A stretch of DNA of 64,000 bases from the NCBI GenBank assembly GCA_964564735.1, contig CAZMCH010000011.1:9637-73636 (forward strand). Direction: 5' to 3'. The notes below the pieces were generated by a model. That model searched no databases. It was not told the DNA's origin and saw only the letters and a list, made by a program, of their open reading frames with translations. Positions 42,828 to 52,266 of this stretch are shown piece by piece (positions within the stretch are counted from its first letter, which is position 1; each line of letters starts with the position of its first letter). This DNA comes from CAZMCH01 sp964564735. GTDB taxonomy: Bacteria > Poribacteria > DTPJ01. The translations under genes were made by a program, and so were the position numbers.

Positions 42828-44098
42828 AAGTTGCACTTATTAATCCCCCCAGCCCCTATCTTGCAAATGACTCCGCATATCCGCCATCAGGACTCATGTA
42901 TCTATCTGCCAGTATTGAGGAAATAGGACATTCTGCTGTTATCATTGATCTGACAGGTGGTATAAATTGGGAGGATAAGTTATATGAAATAGAAGCAGAT
43001 TTATTTGGCATAACTTGTGTAACACCAAATTTCAATACAGTTCGTAAGATTGCAGAACTTTTGCCACATGACCGACCAATAGTCATTGGTGGTGCGCATC
43101 CAACGTTTTTGCCAGAAGACACCCTTAATAATATAAGATGCTCTGCCATTGTCAGAGGCGAAGGCGAAATGGCGATAAAGGAAATATTAAGAGATTTTGA
43201 AAAAGGCAAGCTGAAAACTATCTATGACGGTGGATTAGTCAATATAGATCAAATACCCAAACCTGCAAGACATTTAATTGATCTGCATAAGTATTCTCCC
43301 GGTGGAGTCAAAACAACGCCAATATATACTTCTCGTGGATGTTCGTTTAATTGTATGTTTTGCTCAAAAGTCACAGGTAGAAATTACAGAGCTATGCCAA
43401 TAAACAGAATAATTGAAGAAGTCAAGGAAGTAATCGATTTGGGTTTTGATTACTTACTTTTTGGCGATGATAATATAGGCATTGATGATGAAAGATTAAG
43501 GTGTTTATTAAAAGAACTCAAGCAGTTTGGCATTAAGTTTAGGCTAAATCAAGATGCCAGAAACTTAAATGATGATACGCTTTCGCTTGCTGTTTCCGCT
43601 GGATGCACAGAGATTAGCTTTGGCATAGAAAGCGGAAGCGAAATGATGTTAAGACTTATGAATAAAAAGACATCCGTTAAAGATAACATCAAAGCTATAC
43701 AACTAACAAAAAAGCATGGTATATCAACAAAAGCCTATTTTGTTGTTAATTTTCCGGGTGAAGATGAAACGACTGTTAGAGAAACGCTTGATTTTGCCCA
43801 AATAGCAAAACCTGACAAGTTTTTAGTTTCTGCATTTGCACCATTACCGGGAAGCCCAATATTCCATAATCCACAAAAATATGGAATTAAATGGATGAGC
43901 AAAGACTGGTCAGATTATTATCTTGTCGGTAAAGATGGGAGTTTCAAGCCTTGTTTCAGAACATCAGAATTAACCTTTGAAAAACAAATATACCTGCATG
44001 ATTTGCTATATAACGGCTTAAAACAAATATGCCTAGAATCTCCAAAACATAAACCAATCTCATCAAATTTAAGGGAAAATAGATATGCAAACATCTGA
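42824..44098 (+). CDS. B12-binding-domain radical SAM protein
   Basis: The 424-residue protein has a cobalamin-binding Rossmann domain at about 1-140 (INPPSPYLANDSAYPPSGLM at the start, VIGGAHPTFLPED) and a radical SAM barrel with CSFNCMFC (CxxxCxxC near 173-180), LLFGDDNIGID and TEISFGIESGSE. Enzymes of this class methylate unreactive carbons or rearrange sugars, phosphonates and lipids. Its position between a glycosyltransferase and a SAM methyltransferase suggests action on a glycan. Both neighbours overlap it (4 bases upstream, 14 bases downstream), so the genes are translated together. Confidence 0.88.
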   Translation: MKVALINPPSPYLANDSAYPPSGLMYLSASIEEIGHSAVIIDLTGGINWEDKLYEIEADLFGITCVTPNFNTVRKIAELLPHDRPIVIGGAHPTFLPEDTLNNIRCSAIVRGEGEMAIKEILRDFEKGKLKTIYDGGLVNIDQIPKPARHLIDLHKYSPGGVKTTPIYTSRGCSFNCMFCSKVTGRNYRAMPINRIIEEVKEVIDLGFDYLLFGDDNIGIDDERLRCLLKELKQFGIKFRLNQDARNLNDDTLSLAVSAGCTEISFGIESGSEMMLRLMNKKTSVKDNIKAIQLTKKHGISTKAYFVVNFPGEDETTVRETLDFAQIAKPDKFLVSAFAPLPGSPIFHNPQKYGIKWMSKDWSDYYLVGKDGSFKPCFRTSELTFEKQIYLHDLLYNGLKQICLESPKHKPISSNLRENRYANI

Positions 44099-44864
44099 AA
44101 ATATAAAGGAATATTGGGATTCTTTTTGGACAAATAGAATAGAAATCGGCAGTCAAAATGATCATCTGTTTCAAGAGCTTAGCTCTTGTGCAATTACCAG
44201 ATTTTTGAAGCCAAATTACATTACCCTTAATGTTGGCTGTGGTGATGGATACGCTTTTAACAAATATTGTGAAATTGTCAAAAAGATGATTGGTATGGAT
44301 TATAGCCACAAAGCTATTGATAAAGCAAATGATAATCATAAAATCCTTGTCCAGCAGGGCAAAGCTGAATTTTTTATTGGTGATCTGTTAGAAGTTCAAA
44401 ATAACTTTATTAATAGATTTGATGCTGTTATTTCTGAAAGATGCCTATGTAATCTTGATAGCGAAGATAAACAAAAAAGAGCCTTAACACTAATTGGTGA
44501 TTATCTTAAGCCTGATGGCATTGCGATCATTTGTGAACCTAGCTTACAAGGATACGATTCTATAGACCAAATTCGTAGTGAATTTGGACTCAAGCCAATA
44601 AAAAGGCATTGGCATAACCTTTTGATCAATGAAAGTATATTTTCAGAAATTGAAACGCTGAAAGTAGAGGAAATATATACATTTGGCGTATATACTTTGC
44701 TTAGCAGATTATTTTATCCAATTTATATTTTTCCACAAGAGCCAAAATTTGATAGTGACATCAACAAAATATCTGCAATTTTATGCGAAAAAATAATGAC
44801 AAAAAAGGGATTTAAAGATATTCCAAGCCAGCATGTATTATATATTTTACGGAGAGCGAAATAA
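44085..44864 (+). CDS. Class I SAM-dependent methyltransferase
   Basis: The 259-residue protein has the SAM-binding motif I ITLNVGCGDGYAFN near residues 45-58, a following acidic strand MIGMDYSHKAIDKA, and motif IV-like DAVISERCLCNL. It resembles the methyltransferases found in sugar-modification clusters. The acceptor is not readable; O- or N-methylation of a flagellin sugar is the contextual guess. It overlaps the radical-SAM gene by 14 bases and is followed directly by the NodB-like gene. Confidence 0.87.
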   Translation: MQTSENIKEYWDSFWTNRIEIGSQNDHLFQELSSCAITRFLKPNYITLNVGCGDGYAFNKYCEIVKKMIGMDYSHKAIDKANDNHKILVQQGKAEFFIGDLLEVQNNFINRFDAVISERCLCNLDSEDKQKRALTLIGDYLKPDGIAIICEPSLQGYDSIDQIRSEFGLKPIKRHWHNLLINESIFSEIETLKVEEIYTFGVYTLLSRLFYPIYIFPQEPKFDSDINKISAILCEKIMTKKGFKDIPSQHVLYILRRAK

Positions 44865-45584
44865 ATGCAAGAAGGACCAATAAATGAAATAAGCTATTAT
44901 TTTCCAGCATTGCAGATTCAAAATTACATAGAAGATTTACCATATTCATCCGCATTTGAAGATCAATATATGAAACCTATTGATGAAAAAATTGTTGTTA
45001 TGACTCATGACGACCAATTTGATCAGGAAATGTTCAAAGTAGAAATGGATAATGGATTCCAATCAACATGGTTTCTTCTTAATAATCAAATTAATGATGA
45101 TATTCCAGAATCAGCAGACGTTCAAATACACTTTAATAAAGAAACAGACATTCTTTCAGAGCAGATAAATTGCTTTAATAAAAGATTTGGATTTAAGCCG
45201 AAATTTAATAGAAATCACCGTCTTCTTTGGAGAGCAAATAACTTTGATTTTCCATTTATGGCACTCAATGGAATATTGGCAGACTCAACACTTATCGGAA
45301 CAAGACCTTTTCAACCGACTATTAATGGCAAAATAATACCTATATGGGAAATCCCTTTTTGCATTACTGACAGATCAGAAAGATTCATGGCTTCATACTC
45401 ATTAGCAAGAGATTATGAGATTCCATTTAGAGAAGGGCTTTCTCCAATTGTAGTTTTATCACACCCTTTTGGAGTCTGCCAGAGATATAGTCTTGAATCA
45501 TGCTTTTTGGAATGTCTCAAACTTACACAAAAATATGATTATAAAATGATAAGTATGAGTGATTTTTATAATAAATTTCTTTAA
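44865..45584 (+). CDS. Polysaccharide deacetylase (NodB)-like protein
   Basis: The 239-residue protein starts right after the methyltransferase stop. It shows a NodB-like order: IVVMTHDDQFD (the Asp pair of motif 1), FQSTWFLLNN (strand with aromatic residues), IHFNKETDILSEQINCFNKRFG (a His near the motif 2 place, though without the usual HxxxH), RNHRLLWR (motif 3-like Arg) and VVLSHPFGV (motif 5-like His). These are zinc deacetylases of N-acetylated sugars. The loss of one metal His makes activity uncertain; it may act on a different bond. It has no signal peptide, so it works in the cytoplasm on a soluble or lipid-linked sugar or on glycoprotein. Confidence 0.62.
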   Translation: MQEGPINEISYYFPALQIQNYIEDLPYSSAFEDQYMKPIDEKIVVMTHDDQFDQEMFKVEMDNGFQSTWFLLNNQINDDIPESADVQIHFNKETDILSEQINCFNKRFGFKPKFNRNHRLLWRANNFDFPFMALNGILADSTLIGTRPFQPTINGKIIPIWEIPFCITDRSERFMASYSLARDYEIPFREGLSPIVVLSHPFGVCQRYSLESCFLECLKLTQKYDYKMISMSDFYNKFL

Positions 45585-45600
45585 GAAAGGAGTTATATCT

Positions 45601-46590
45601 ATGAACATTCTCGTAATAGGCTCAGAAGGGACAATAGGTAAAGACCTAGTTCCTTATCTAAAGCAAAAAGAGATTTCATCAATCAAAAGAGCAGACAGAA
45701 TTCGTATAAGAGATAGTGATTATGAAATGGTTGACATTACGCATTACGAAACCCTTGAGCCTGCATTTGAACCAAAGCCTGACATTGTAATACATCTTGC
45801 TGGCGAGGTAAGTAGAGAAACTTCCGAGCATTGGCCTAATATCGCAATAAATAGCAATGTCATTGGAACTATGAATGTTATCCGACTATGCTTGAAACAT
45901 TCTGCAAAACTCGTATTTGCAGGAACAAGCGAGGAATATGGATCAGCATATCTTGATGGCATACCTGTTAAAGAAACCACTCAACCAAGACAACAACAAG
46001 GCATATATGGACTCACAAAGTGGATGGCAGAAGAACTTATTGAATACTGCCATAGAAGATATGGACTTCGAGCAATCATTACAAGGTTGTTTATGTGCTA
46101 CGGACCTGGTGAATATCCCAACCCATATAGAAGCGCTATATCCCGTTTTATTGAATGGGCCAGAAAAGGCGAACCGATACATGTCCATAAAGGCGGAGAA
46201 AGAAGTTGGTGTTATATTGATGATGTAATTGAGGGAATATGGAAAGCAACCATATATGATGATGAACCTTTTGCCATATTTAATATCGGTAGGGATGAGG
46301 CTTGGAGTATGGAAGACATTGCGAAAGAAATAGTCGGAATGCTCGAATCTACAAGCGAAATCTTGCTTGAATCTGCGCCTGCGGGTATAACTCTTGTCAA
46401 AAGAGGTAATTTTGATAAGGCTGAAAAAATCCTTAAATGGAAAGCCAAAACTCCATTTATAGAAGGTCTAAGAAAAACAATAAGATGGAATATTGAAAAT
46501 ATCCCATTAGAAGCAGATACCATATCTTCTATTCCCGAATACAATAGAAAGGAATACCAAATTGCTGAGATTAAAGCCCAAACTGCCTGA
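45601..46590 (+). CDS. NAD-dependent epimerase/dehydratase (nucleotide-sugar type)
   Basis: The protein has 329 residues from the ATG at 45601 (AAGAAAGGAG before it). It is an extended short-chain dehydrogenase: NAD motif GSEGTIG at 7-13, catalytic YxxxK in YGLTKWMAEEL near 135-139, the TSEEYGS strand before it, and GGERSWCYIDDVIEGI, the typical nucleotide-sugar-binding part. Members convert UDP-, GDP- or dTDP-sugars by epimerisation or 4,6-dehydration. It should supply the activated sugar for the two glycosyltransferases around it. Confidence 0.9.
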   Translation: MNILVIGSEGTIGKDLVPYLKQKEISSIKRADRIRIRDSDYEMVDITHYETLEPAFEPKPDIVIHLAGEVSRETSEHWPNIAINSNVIGTMNVIRLCLKHSAKLVFAGTSEEYGSAYLDGIPVKETTQPRQQQGIYGLTKWMAEELIEYCHRRYGLRAIITRLFMCYGPGEYPNPYRSAISRFIEWARKGEPIHVHKGGERSWCYIDDVIEGIWKATIYDDEPFAIFNIGRDEAWSMEDIAKEIVGMLESTSEILLESAPAGITLVKRGNFDKAEKILKWKAKTPFIEGLRKTIRWNIENIPLEADTISSIPEYNRKEYQIAEIKAQTA

Positions 46591-47443
46591 TGTAAGTGTG
46601 ATTATACCAGTTTATAATCAAGAAAAATATATCAATGAATGTGTCCAAAGTGTTATACAACAAGATTATGAAAAGCTGGAAATAATCGTTGTTGATGACG
46701 GTTCAACAGATGCAACACCAAATATCTTAAAAGGTTTTATCGGCAAGATTAAATATATAAGACAAGAGAATCAAGGTCCTTCTGCTTCTGTTAATAATGG
46801 AATAAAAATAGCTCAAGGTTCGCTGATATGTTGGCTTGGCTCAGACGATTTATACTTGGCAGGGAAAATCTTTCATCAAGTTGAGCTTCTTTTGAGAGAA
46901 CCTTCTATTTCAATTGTATATTCTGATTATATAATGATAGATTCTGATGGTAAAGAAATACAAAAAATTCAAGTTCCATATCCACCACCTGAGCAGTTTG
47001 CAAGAAGCCTTCTATTAAGAAATTTTATAAATGGATCATCAGTTATGATGAAACGAGAATGTTTTGATAAAGTTGGATATTATGATGAAACCCTAAAAGC
47101 TGATCCTGATGGCGATATGTGGTTTAGATTGCTCAAACATGGATATAGGTTCGGACACATACCGATCCCGCTTATTAAGTATCGCTGGCATCCAAACAAT
47201 ATCAGTCACAATAAAGAATTAATGAGAAAGTGCAAAGATGCTGTGCGCCTTAAAGTATTAGAGGAATTTACCCCTCAACAACTTTTTGGTGATATAATAT
47301 CCTATGGAGGAGAAATTGATAAACTCTATGAAGAAATCGCTGTCTGCTTATTTAGAGATTTTAATTTCAAATCAGCAGAAGAGGCTTTATTAAGGTCTTA
47401 TAAATTAAGCAATAATGATTCACCAATCAAGCTTGGAACATAA
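46562..47443 (+). CDS. Family 2 glycosyltransferase
   Basis: The 293-residue protein starts with TTG at 46562, behind GAAAGGAAT and 29 bases inside the epimerase gene. It has a GT-A fold: VSVIIPVYNQEKYI (11-24), VVDDGSTDATP (43-53), ENQGPSASVNNGI and the SDD metal site in WLGSDDLY near 95. A short helical C-terminal part follows. It has no membrane segments and should transfer a sugar from the nucleotide to a protein or glycan acceptor in the cytoplasm. It is the last of the modification genes before the regulator. Confidence 0.9.
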   Translation: MLRLKPKLPDVSVIIPVYNQEKYINECVQSVIQQDYEKLEIIVVDDGSTDATPNILKGFIGKIKYIRQENQGPSASVNNGIKIAQGSLICWLGSDDLYLAGKIFHQVELLLREPSISIVYSDYIMIDSDGKEIQKIQVPYPPPEQFARSLLLRNFINGSSVMMKRECFDKVGYYDETLKADPDGDMWFRLLKHGYRFGHIPIPLIKYRWHPNNISHNKELMRKCKDAVRLKVLEEFTPQQLFGDIISYGGEIDKLYEEIAVCLFRDFNFKSAEEALLRSYKLSNNDSPIKLGT

Positions 47444-47500
47444 TTATTAAGGTTTCTATTAGGGAAATTTAGAGGAATTATTAATACATGGGAGACATTA

Positions 47501-48853
47501 ATGAACGAGCAGATACTAATAGTCGATGATGAACCGTTAATGTGTAAATCGCTTGGCGAAGTTGTGCGACGTGCTGGCTATAATGTCGTTACAGCAAGTA
47601 ACGGTTATGAAGCTCTCGAATATTTACAACAAGAACAAGTATCTGTGATCATTACAGACATGAACATGCCAAAAATGGATGGCATTGAGGTATTAAAACA
47701 GGCTAAAGCTATAATACCAAATATCTCTGTTATTATAATTACCGGATATGCGACAGTTGATACCGCTGTTGAGGCAATGAAATACGGCGCAATTGACTAT
47801 ATTACAAAGCCATTTCCACCTACCAAAATTAATTCTATTATCGAAAAAGCTGTAAATAATTATTATGCTCCACATATTAATATCTCTCATGATAGACCAC
47901 AAATCCAAAAAATCATATCATCTAATCCACAGATGATTGAAATACTTAACAAAATTGACCTAATAGCAAAAAGCGATTCAAATGTTTTAATTCAGGGCGA
48001 AAGTGGAACAGGAAAAGAGCTTATCGCAAAAGCTATACATCTTCATAGTAATAGAAATAATCATTCTTTTGTTGCAATCAATTGCGCCGCAATTCCAGAA
48101 GGAGTGTTAGAAAGCGAATTATTTGGGCATGAAAAAGGGGCTTTTACTGGGGCAATTTCCAGAAGAATTGGTAAATTTGAACTTGCCCATAATGGAACTA
48201 TTTTGCTTGACGAGGTTAGCGAAATGCCAAAATCATTTCAAGCAAAGTTATTGAGGGTAATTCAAGAAAAAGAAATTACAAGGATTGGAGGAAACAATCA
48301 AGTCAAGGTTGATGTGCGAATTATTGCTACAACAAACCGAAATATTTTAGAAGAGGTTGATAACGGTGCTTTTAGAGAAGACCTTTTTTATAGATTATGT
48401 GTTATCCCTGTTTTTATTCCGCCACTCAGAGAACGAAAAGACGATATAGTATCTTTAACCAATCATTTTGTTAAAAAATCTGCAACCAAGATGAGAAAGG
48501 ATATTCCAATTATATCAAAAGATGCCATTGATGTTTTACTTAATTACAACTGGCTAGGGAATGTCAGAGAACTAGAAAATACTATAGAAAGGGCAGTGGC
48601 ATTATGTACAAATGGGAATATAAGCAAAAATGATATAATTCTCAATCAGCGCAAAAATACCTCTAAACATACACCGATTCAGGTTGGTAGATCACTTAAC
48701 GATGTTGAAAAAGAACTTATCCTTAAAACATTAGAAGAGGTAAAAGGAAATAAACAAAAAGCAGCAGATATTTTAGGAATAACAACAAAGACAATACGAA
48801 ATAAACTGCGTCAATATGGCTATGAACAGGATACAGAAGACGATAATAGCTAA
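47501..48853 (+). CDS. Sigma-54-dependent response regulator, FleR/FlrC-like
   Basis: The 450-residue protein has a receiver domain with Asp53 (IITDMNMPKMDG), an AAA+ domain with Walker A GESGTGKE at 166-173, an intact GAFTGA at 213-218 and a Walker B LLDE, and a C-terminal Fis-type helix-turn-helix (GNKQKAADILGITTKTIRNKL). By position it closes the block that begins with the soluble kinase at 38800. I infer that the pair works as FleS-FleR or FlrB-FlrC to start sigma-54 promoters of middle flagellar genes. It begins 57 bases after the GT2 gene. No clear -24/-12 promoter is visible in the window. Confidence 0.92.
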   Translation: MNEQILIVDDEPLMCKSLGEVVRRAGYNVVTASNGYEALEYLQQEQVSVIITDMNMPKMDGIEVLKQAKAIIPNISVIIITGYATVDTAVEAMKYGAIDYITKPFPPTKINSIIEKAVNNYYAPHINISHDRPQIQKIISSNPQMIEILNKIDLIAKSDSNVLIQGESGTGKELIAKAIHLHSNRNNHSFVAINCAAIPEGVLESELFGHEKGAFTGAISRRIGKFELAHNGTILLDEVSEMPKSFQAKLLRVIQEKEITRIGGNNQVKVDVRIIATTNRNILEEVDNGAFREDLFYRLCVIPVFIPPLRERKDDIVSLTNHFVKKSATKMRKDIPIISKDAIDVLLNYNWLGNVRELENTIERAVALCTNGNISKNDIILNQRKNTSKHTPIQVGRSLNDVEKELILKTLEEVKGNKQKAADILGITTKTIRNKLRQYGYEQDTEDDNS

Positions 48854-48879
48854 ATTTATCTCCTCTTACGCTTCACACA

Positions 48880-50145
48880 TTACTTATCATGTATCAGGAT
48901 TTCAGGAATACTCTCGCCCTTTATCAAATCATCATAAGTTTCACGTTCACGAACCGTATAATACTTATCACCAATGACCATAGCTTCTGCAACTTTGGGA
49001 CGTGAATTATAATTAGAAGACATAACAAACCCATAAGCCCCTGCGCTAAATATAGCTAATAGATCTCCTGCATTAACAGACTCAATTTTTCTTTCCTTAG
49101 CGAAACAGTCAGCAGATTCACATATTGGACCTACTATGTCCGCTGTTATATCTTCTGCACCAGTCATTTTTAAGGGCTTTATTGAATGATAGCTATCATA
49201 AAGGGCTGGTCTGATAAGGTCATTCATTCCCGCATCAACAATAATGAATGTCTTTGATCCGCTTTTCTTGATATAGGTAGTTCTTGTTACAAGAATACCT
49301 GCATTTCCTACGATAAACCTTCCGGGTTCTATAATCAGCTTGCGTCCAGTTGGTTCTACAAGTGGCAATATTGCTTCTGCAAATTGCTGTGCAGTTGAGG
49401 GAATTTCTTCATTATAAATTATTCCCAATCCACCGCCAATATTGAGTGTTTGTATCTTGATCCCAATCTTCTCAAGGTCATTTATTAAAGTAGTAAGCCT
49501 GTTTATTGCCTCGACATAAGGCATCGTTGAAACAATCTGTGAACCAATATGCGCCTGAACACCTGTAACTTCAATATTCTCTTTGCTTGCTGATTCGGTA
49601 AAATAGCCTAATGCTTCATCAATGGCAAGTCCGAATTTGTTTTCTTTCTTGCCTGTTGTAATATGCTTATGTGTATGCGCATCAACATCAGGATTTACTC
49701 GCAAAGCGATCTTTGCTTTTTTCCCTATTTTGCCAGCAACATAATTTATCAAATCTGCTTCGGGCATTGATTCTACATTAAACATCAATATACCCATCTT
49801 TAGTGCATATTCTATTTCAGATTCTGTTTTCCCAACACCAGCAAAGACAATTTTTTCTGCTGGAAAACCTGCTTTTAATGCCCTATATAACTCCCCGCCT
49901 GATACAATATCTGCACCAGAACCTTCATTTGCCAAACTACGCGCTATTGCCAAGTTGGAATTGCTTTTCATTGAGTAGCAAATCAAATGCTCAATACTTT
50001 CGAGTGCTTTATCGAGCTTTCTATAATGCTCAACAATCGTTCTATGGCTATAAAGATAAAAGGGAGTGCCGACTTGCTCTGCAATATCAGATACCAAGAC
50101 TTCTTCACAAAATAACTCGTTATTTTCGTAATGAAAAAAATCCAT
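48880..50145 (-). CDS. lysA: Diaminopimelate decarboxylase
   Basis: LysA makes L-lysine from meso-diaminopimelate, the last step of the pathway. The 421-residue PLP enzyme has a TIM barrel with Lys60 in the YSMKSN motif (usual YAxKAN), HIGSQI, LNIGGGLGI, IIEPGRFIVG and the C-terminal GPICESADCFA and GAYGF. It is convergent with the flagellar block, which ends 26 bases away without a visible terminator. Its own sigma-70 promoter lies upstream. Confidence 0.95.
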   Translation of the reverse strand: MDFFHYENNELFCEEVLVSDIAEQVGTPFYLYSHRTIVEHYRKLDKALESIEHLICYSMKSNSNLAIARSLANEGSGADIVSGGELYRALKAGFPAEKIVFAGVGKTESEIEYALKMGILMFNVESMPEADLINYVAGKIGKKAKIALRVNPDVDAHTHKHITTGKKENKFGLAIDEALGYFTESASKENIEVTGVQAHIGSQIVSTMPYVEAINRLTTLINDLEKIGIKIQTLNIGGGLGIIYNEEIPSTAQQFAEAILPLVEPTGRKLIIEPGRFIVGNAGILVTRTTYIKKSGSKTFIIVDAGMNDLIRPALYDSYHSIKPLKMTGAEDITADIVGPICESADCFAKERKIESVNAGDLLAIFSAGAYGFVMSSNYNSRPKVAEAMVIGDKYYTVRERETYDDLIKGESIPEILIHDK

Positions 50146-50213
50146 ATTTATTTTCCTTTTTTTGCTTTCAGTGTGCTAATGATTGGACTTATTTTATCCC
50201 AAAAGTGATATTA

Positions 50214-50243
50214 ATCATAGCAAATACTATGCTTAAAAGTCAA
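50214..50243 (-). promoter_or_regulatory. Sigma-70 promoter of lysA
   Basis: On the minus strand TTGACT (50238-50243), 18 bases, TATGAT (50214-50219), about 70 bases before the lysA ATG. No lysine riboswitch fits in the short leader. Confidence 0.65.
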
Positions 50244-50282
50244 TCACTTTTTATTTAATTGGGGGAGGATAATTTTGAACGA

Positions 50283-51062
50283 TCAATAACTACTACAAAG
50301 AATCATACGAATTTCTGGAGTGCCATTGTAAATTGTTGGTTGGATTTGTATGTTGGATATTGCTTTTTCTGCCTTTTTATTTTGCATTATTGCGGTAATC
50401 CTTGCATCAATTGCGCTAACAACATGATTAACGACAACCATGCTAAGATATATCTTTGCCTGTTTATATTTCGTATTGGCAGAACCTCTTTTGCCATAGG
50501 CTATAACACGATACTGGGAATTTGATTCAGAAAGAGGAACTTCGCCATTTTCGTGTATCATATCTTCGGGCAAGTCTTTCCAATAAAACTTGCCTACCCT
50601 GTCAATAGGCTTGCCTGCGTTATCTGTATAAACATAGTGCCAGTTATCTGCTTGTGTGGCGTGTTCATAATCTTCGAGTGTCCATTTTTCTGTTGTCTTG
50701 GCTGGTGAGTCAGGCTCAAAAGCTATATGTTCATCAACATAGCTTACGTAATTGCTTCTTAAATCTTCTGCGCGTACATGAAGAATAAAATAAGCTGACA
50801 AAAAGGCGATTTCCGATACTATATATCCAATTCCACGCTTCTTGCCAAGATATAAATGCCCGCTTCCAGGGACAACAGCAGAATAAACAAAGGCTTTGCT
50901 TGGCGATTTCATCTTAGTTATAGAAACAAAATCACTTATAGGAGTAGGACTCTCATTCTGTTCACTAATCAATATAAGACCATAGTTATCAGTATTAGCA
51001 AAACATTCACTTAATGATAGCCCTATAAGCAAAACAAACATAAGTGGATATATTCGGCTCAT
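50283..51062 (-). CDS. Exported DUF5683-like protein of unknown function
   Basis: The 259-residue protein has an N-terminal signal peptide (MSRIYPLMFVLLIGLSLSEC, where the Cys might be lipidated). A DUF5683-like hydrophobic core follows: KAFVYSAVVPGSGHLYLGKKRGIGYIVSE, in part near 55-85, then a membrane segment. The C-terminal half holds conserved aromatic stretches (NWHYVYTDNAG, FYWKDLPEDM) and a second hydrophobic helix. Such proteins are found beside outer-membrane barrels. It starts 19 bases after the PorV-like gene. Function unknown. Confidence 0.65.
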   Translation of the reverse strand: MSRIYPLMFVLLIGLSLSECFANTDNYGLILISEQNESPTPISDFVSITKMKSPSKAFVYSAVVPGSGHLYLGKKRGIGYIVSEIAFLSAYFILHVRAEDLRSNYVSYVDEHIAFEPDSPAKTTEKWTLEDYEHATQADNWHYVYTDNAGKPIDRVGKFYWKDLPEDMIHENGEVPLSESNSQYRVIAYGKRGSANTKYKQAKIYLSMVVVNHVVSAIDARITAIMQNKKAEKAISNIQIQPTIYNGTPEIRMILCSSY

Positions 51063-51081
51063 AGGAATATATTATCCTTCA

Positions 51082-52152
51082 TCAAAATCTAATCAGAATG
51101 GCGATCTTATCTATATCTCCGCCACCAGGAATATCAGAACCAGGAACCCTTGCATAATCAATTTCATAGTTTGAGTATCTTATACTAAATCCCATTGTTA
51201 TTCTACTCCCGGGTTTATCTGGTTCATACTTATAGCCTACCCTTATACCAAGCATGTTAGCATACCAATATTCCAAGCCGATACCACGCTTGCTGTTGTC
51301 TGGACGGAAGGCATAAATGCCGACACCTGCCCTAACAGCATTAAATAAAGGCTCTTTTTTGTCCTCTTCTGTCTGCCTCAATTTGTCAATATATGATGTA
51401 TAATCTGTAACCAATTGGAATCTATGCTCTGGTGTATCAAGCAACTTAAAAGCAAGACCTAGTTTTAAGTTTCTTGGCAGTGGTTCGCTTTGGTTAGCAT
51501 CTTTCATTTGAATAGCAGTGCCAAAATTTTGTAAAGCAATACCAAAGATAATAGGTTTTGATGACATAAATTCCTTATTTAGACTTATTGGTAAAGCATA
51601 TTGTAATCCAAGATCAGCAGCATAGGCTATATCGGATTCGTCTAAAAGCACTTGGCGTATCAACTTAGCATTGATCCCTGCTAATAAATTATCTGTGATA
51701 TTATCAGCATAGCATAACGCCCAAGCCCAGCTTAATCCAATATCCTGTTCGCCTACTACCTCACCGCCACCTGTTGGAGATGCCTTGGTTATAATTGTGG
51801 AACCCTGATCATATAGTTGAAGTGTAGTGCCGAAAACACCAAAATCCTTGACAGGCATTGCAAAAGCCATAAGTCCATAATACATACCTTCTGCTGCATC
51901 ACCAAACATTGCAAAGTGATTGCTATATGCGATAGTGGCTTGTCTTTCCGAAATAGAAGCTAACCCGCTAGGATTCCAAAATGCAGAAATAACATCACCC
52001 GAAACAGCAGAAAAAGCGTCCGCCATACCCGCCGCCCTTGTTCCGCCATCTATGGATAAAAATTCCGCTGATGTTCTCGCTGTTCCAGCATGAGCATTAA
52101 CCACACATAATATAAGTGCAAAAATCATAACATATATAACAGGACTCCTCAT
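51082..52152 (-). CDS. PorV/PorQ-family outer-membrane beta-barrel protein
   Basis: The 356-residue protein starts with a signal peptide (ending VNAHAG). It opens with the PorV/PorQ (UPF0164) signature SAEFLSIDGGTRAAGMADAF and SAFWNPSGLAS, then alternating amphipathic strands and a C-terminal strand ending IAILIRF. In Bacteroidota, PorV carries type IX cargo to the attachment complex; in other phyla such FadL-like barrels have no proven role. A GGAGGGA ribosome-binding site precedes it. It heads a two-gene unit with the DUF5683-like protein. A secreted subtilase with a type IX-like tail is 5 kb upstream on the same strand. Confidence 0.85.
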   Translation of the reverse strand: MRSPVIYVMIFALILCVVNAHAGTARTSAEFLSIDGGTRAAGMADAFSAVSGDVISAFWNPSGLASISERQATIAYSNHFAMFGDAAEGMYYGLMAFAMPVKDFGVFGTTLQLYDQGSTIITKASPTGGGEVVGEQDIGLSWAWALCYADNITDNLLAGINAKLIRQVLLDESDIAYAADLGLQYALPISLNKEFMSSKPIIFGIALQNFGTAIQMKDANQSEPLPRNLKLGLAFKLLDTPEHRFQLVTDYTSYIDKLRQTEEDKKEPLFNAVRAGVGIYAFRPDNSKRGIGLEYWYANMLGIRVGYKYEPDKPGSRITMGFSIRYSNYEIDYARVPGSDIPGGGDIDKIAILIRF

Positions 52153-52266
52153 TAATATCCCTCCGAAAAATAAATTAACGTGTAAAATTCATGATTTTGA
52201 ATCATAAAGCCATAATTGCTTATCAATACAATCAAAAACGAATTCTTTTCTTGTATAGTTTACAAG

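Noticed and set aside
50259..50525. 88-codon plus-strand frame behind GGGGGAGG
   Set aside because: The good Shine-Dalgarno-like string is suggestive, but most of the frame is antisense to the DUF5683-like gene and its composition is not protein-like.
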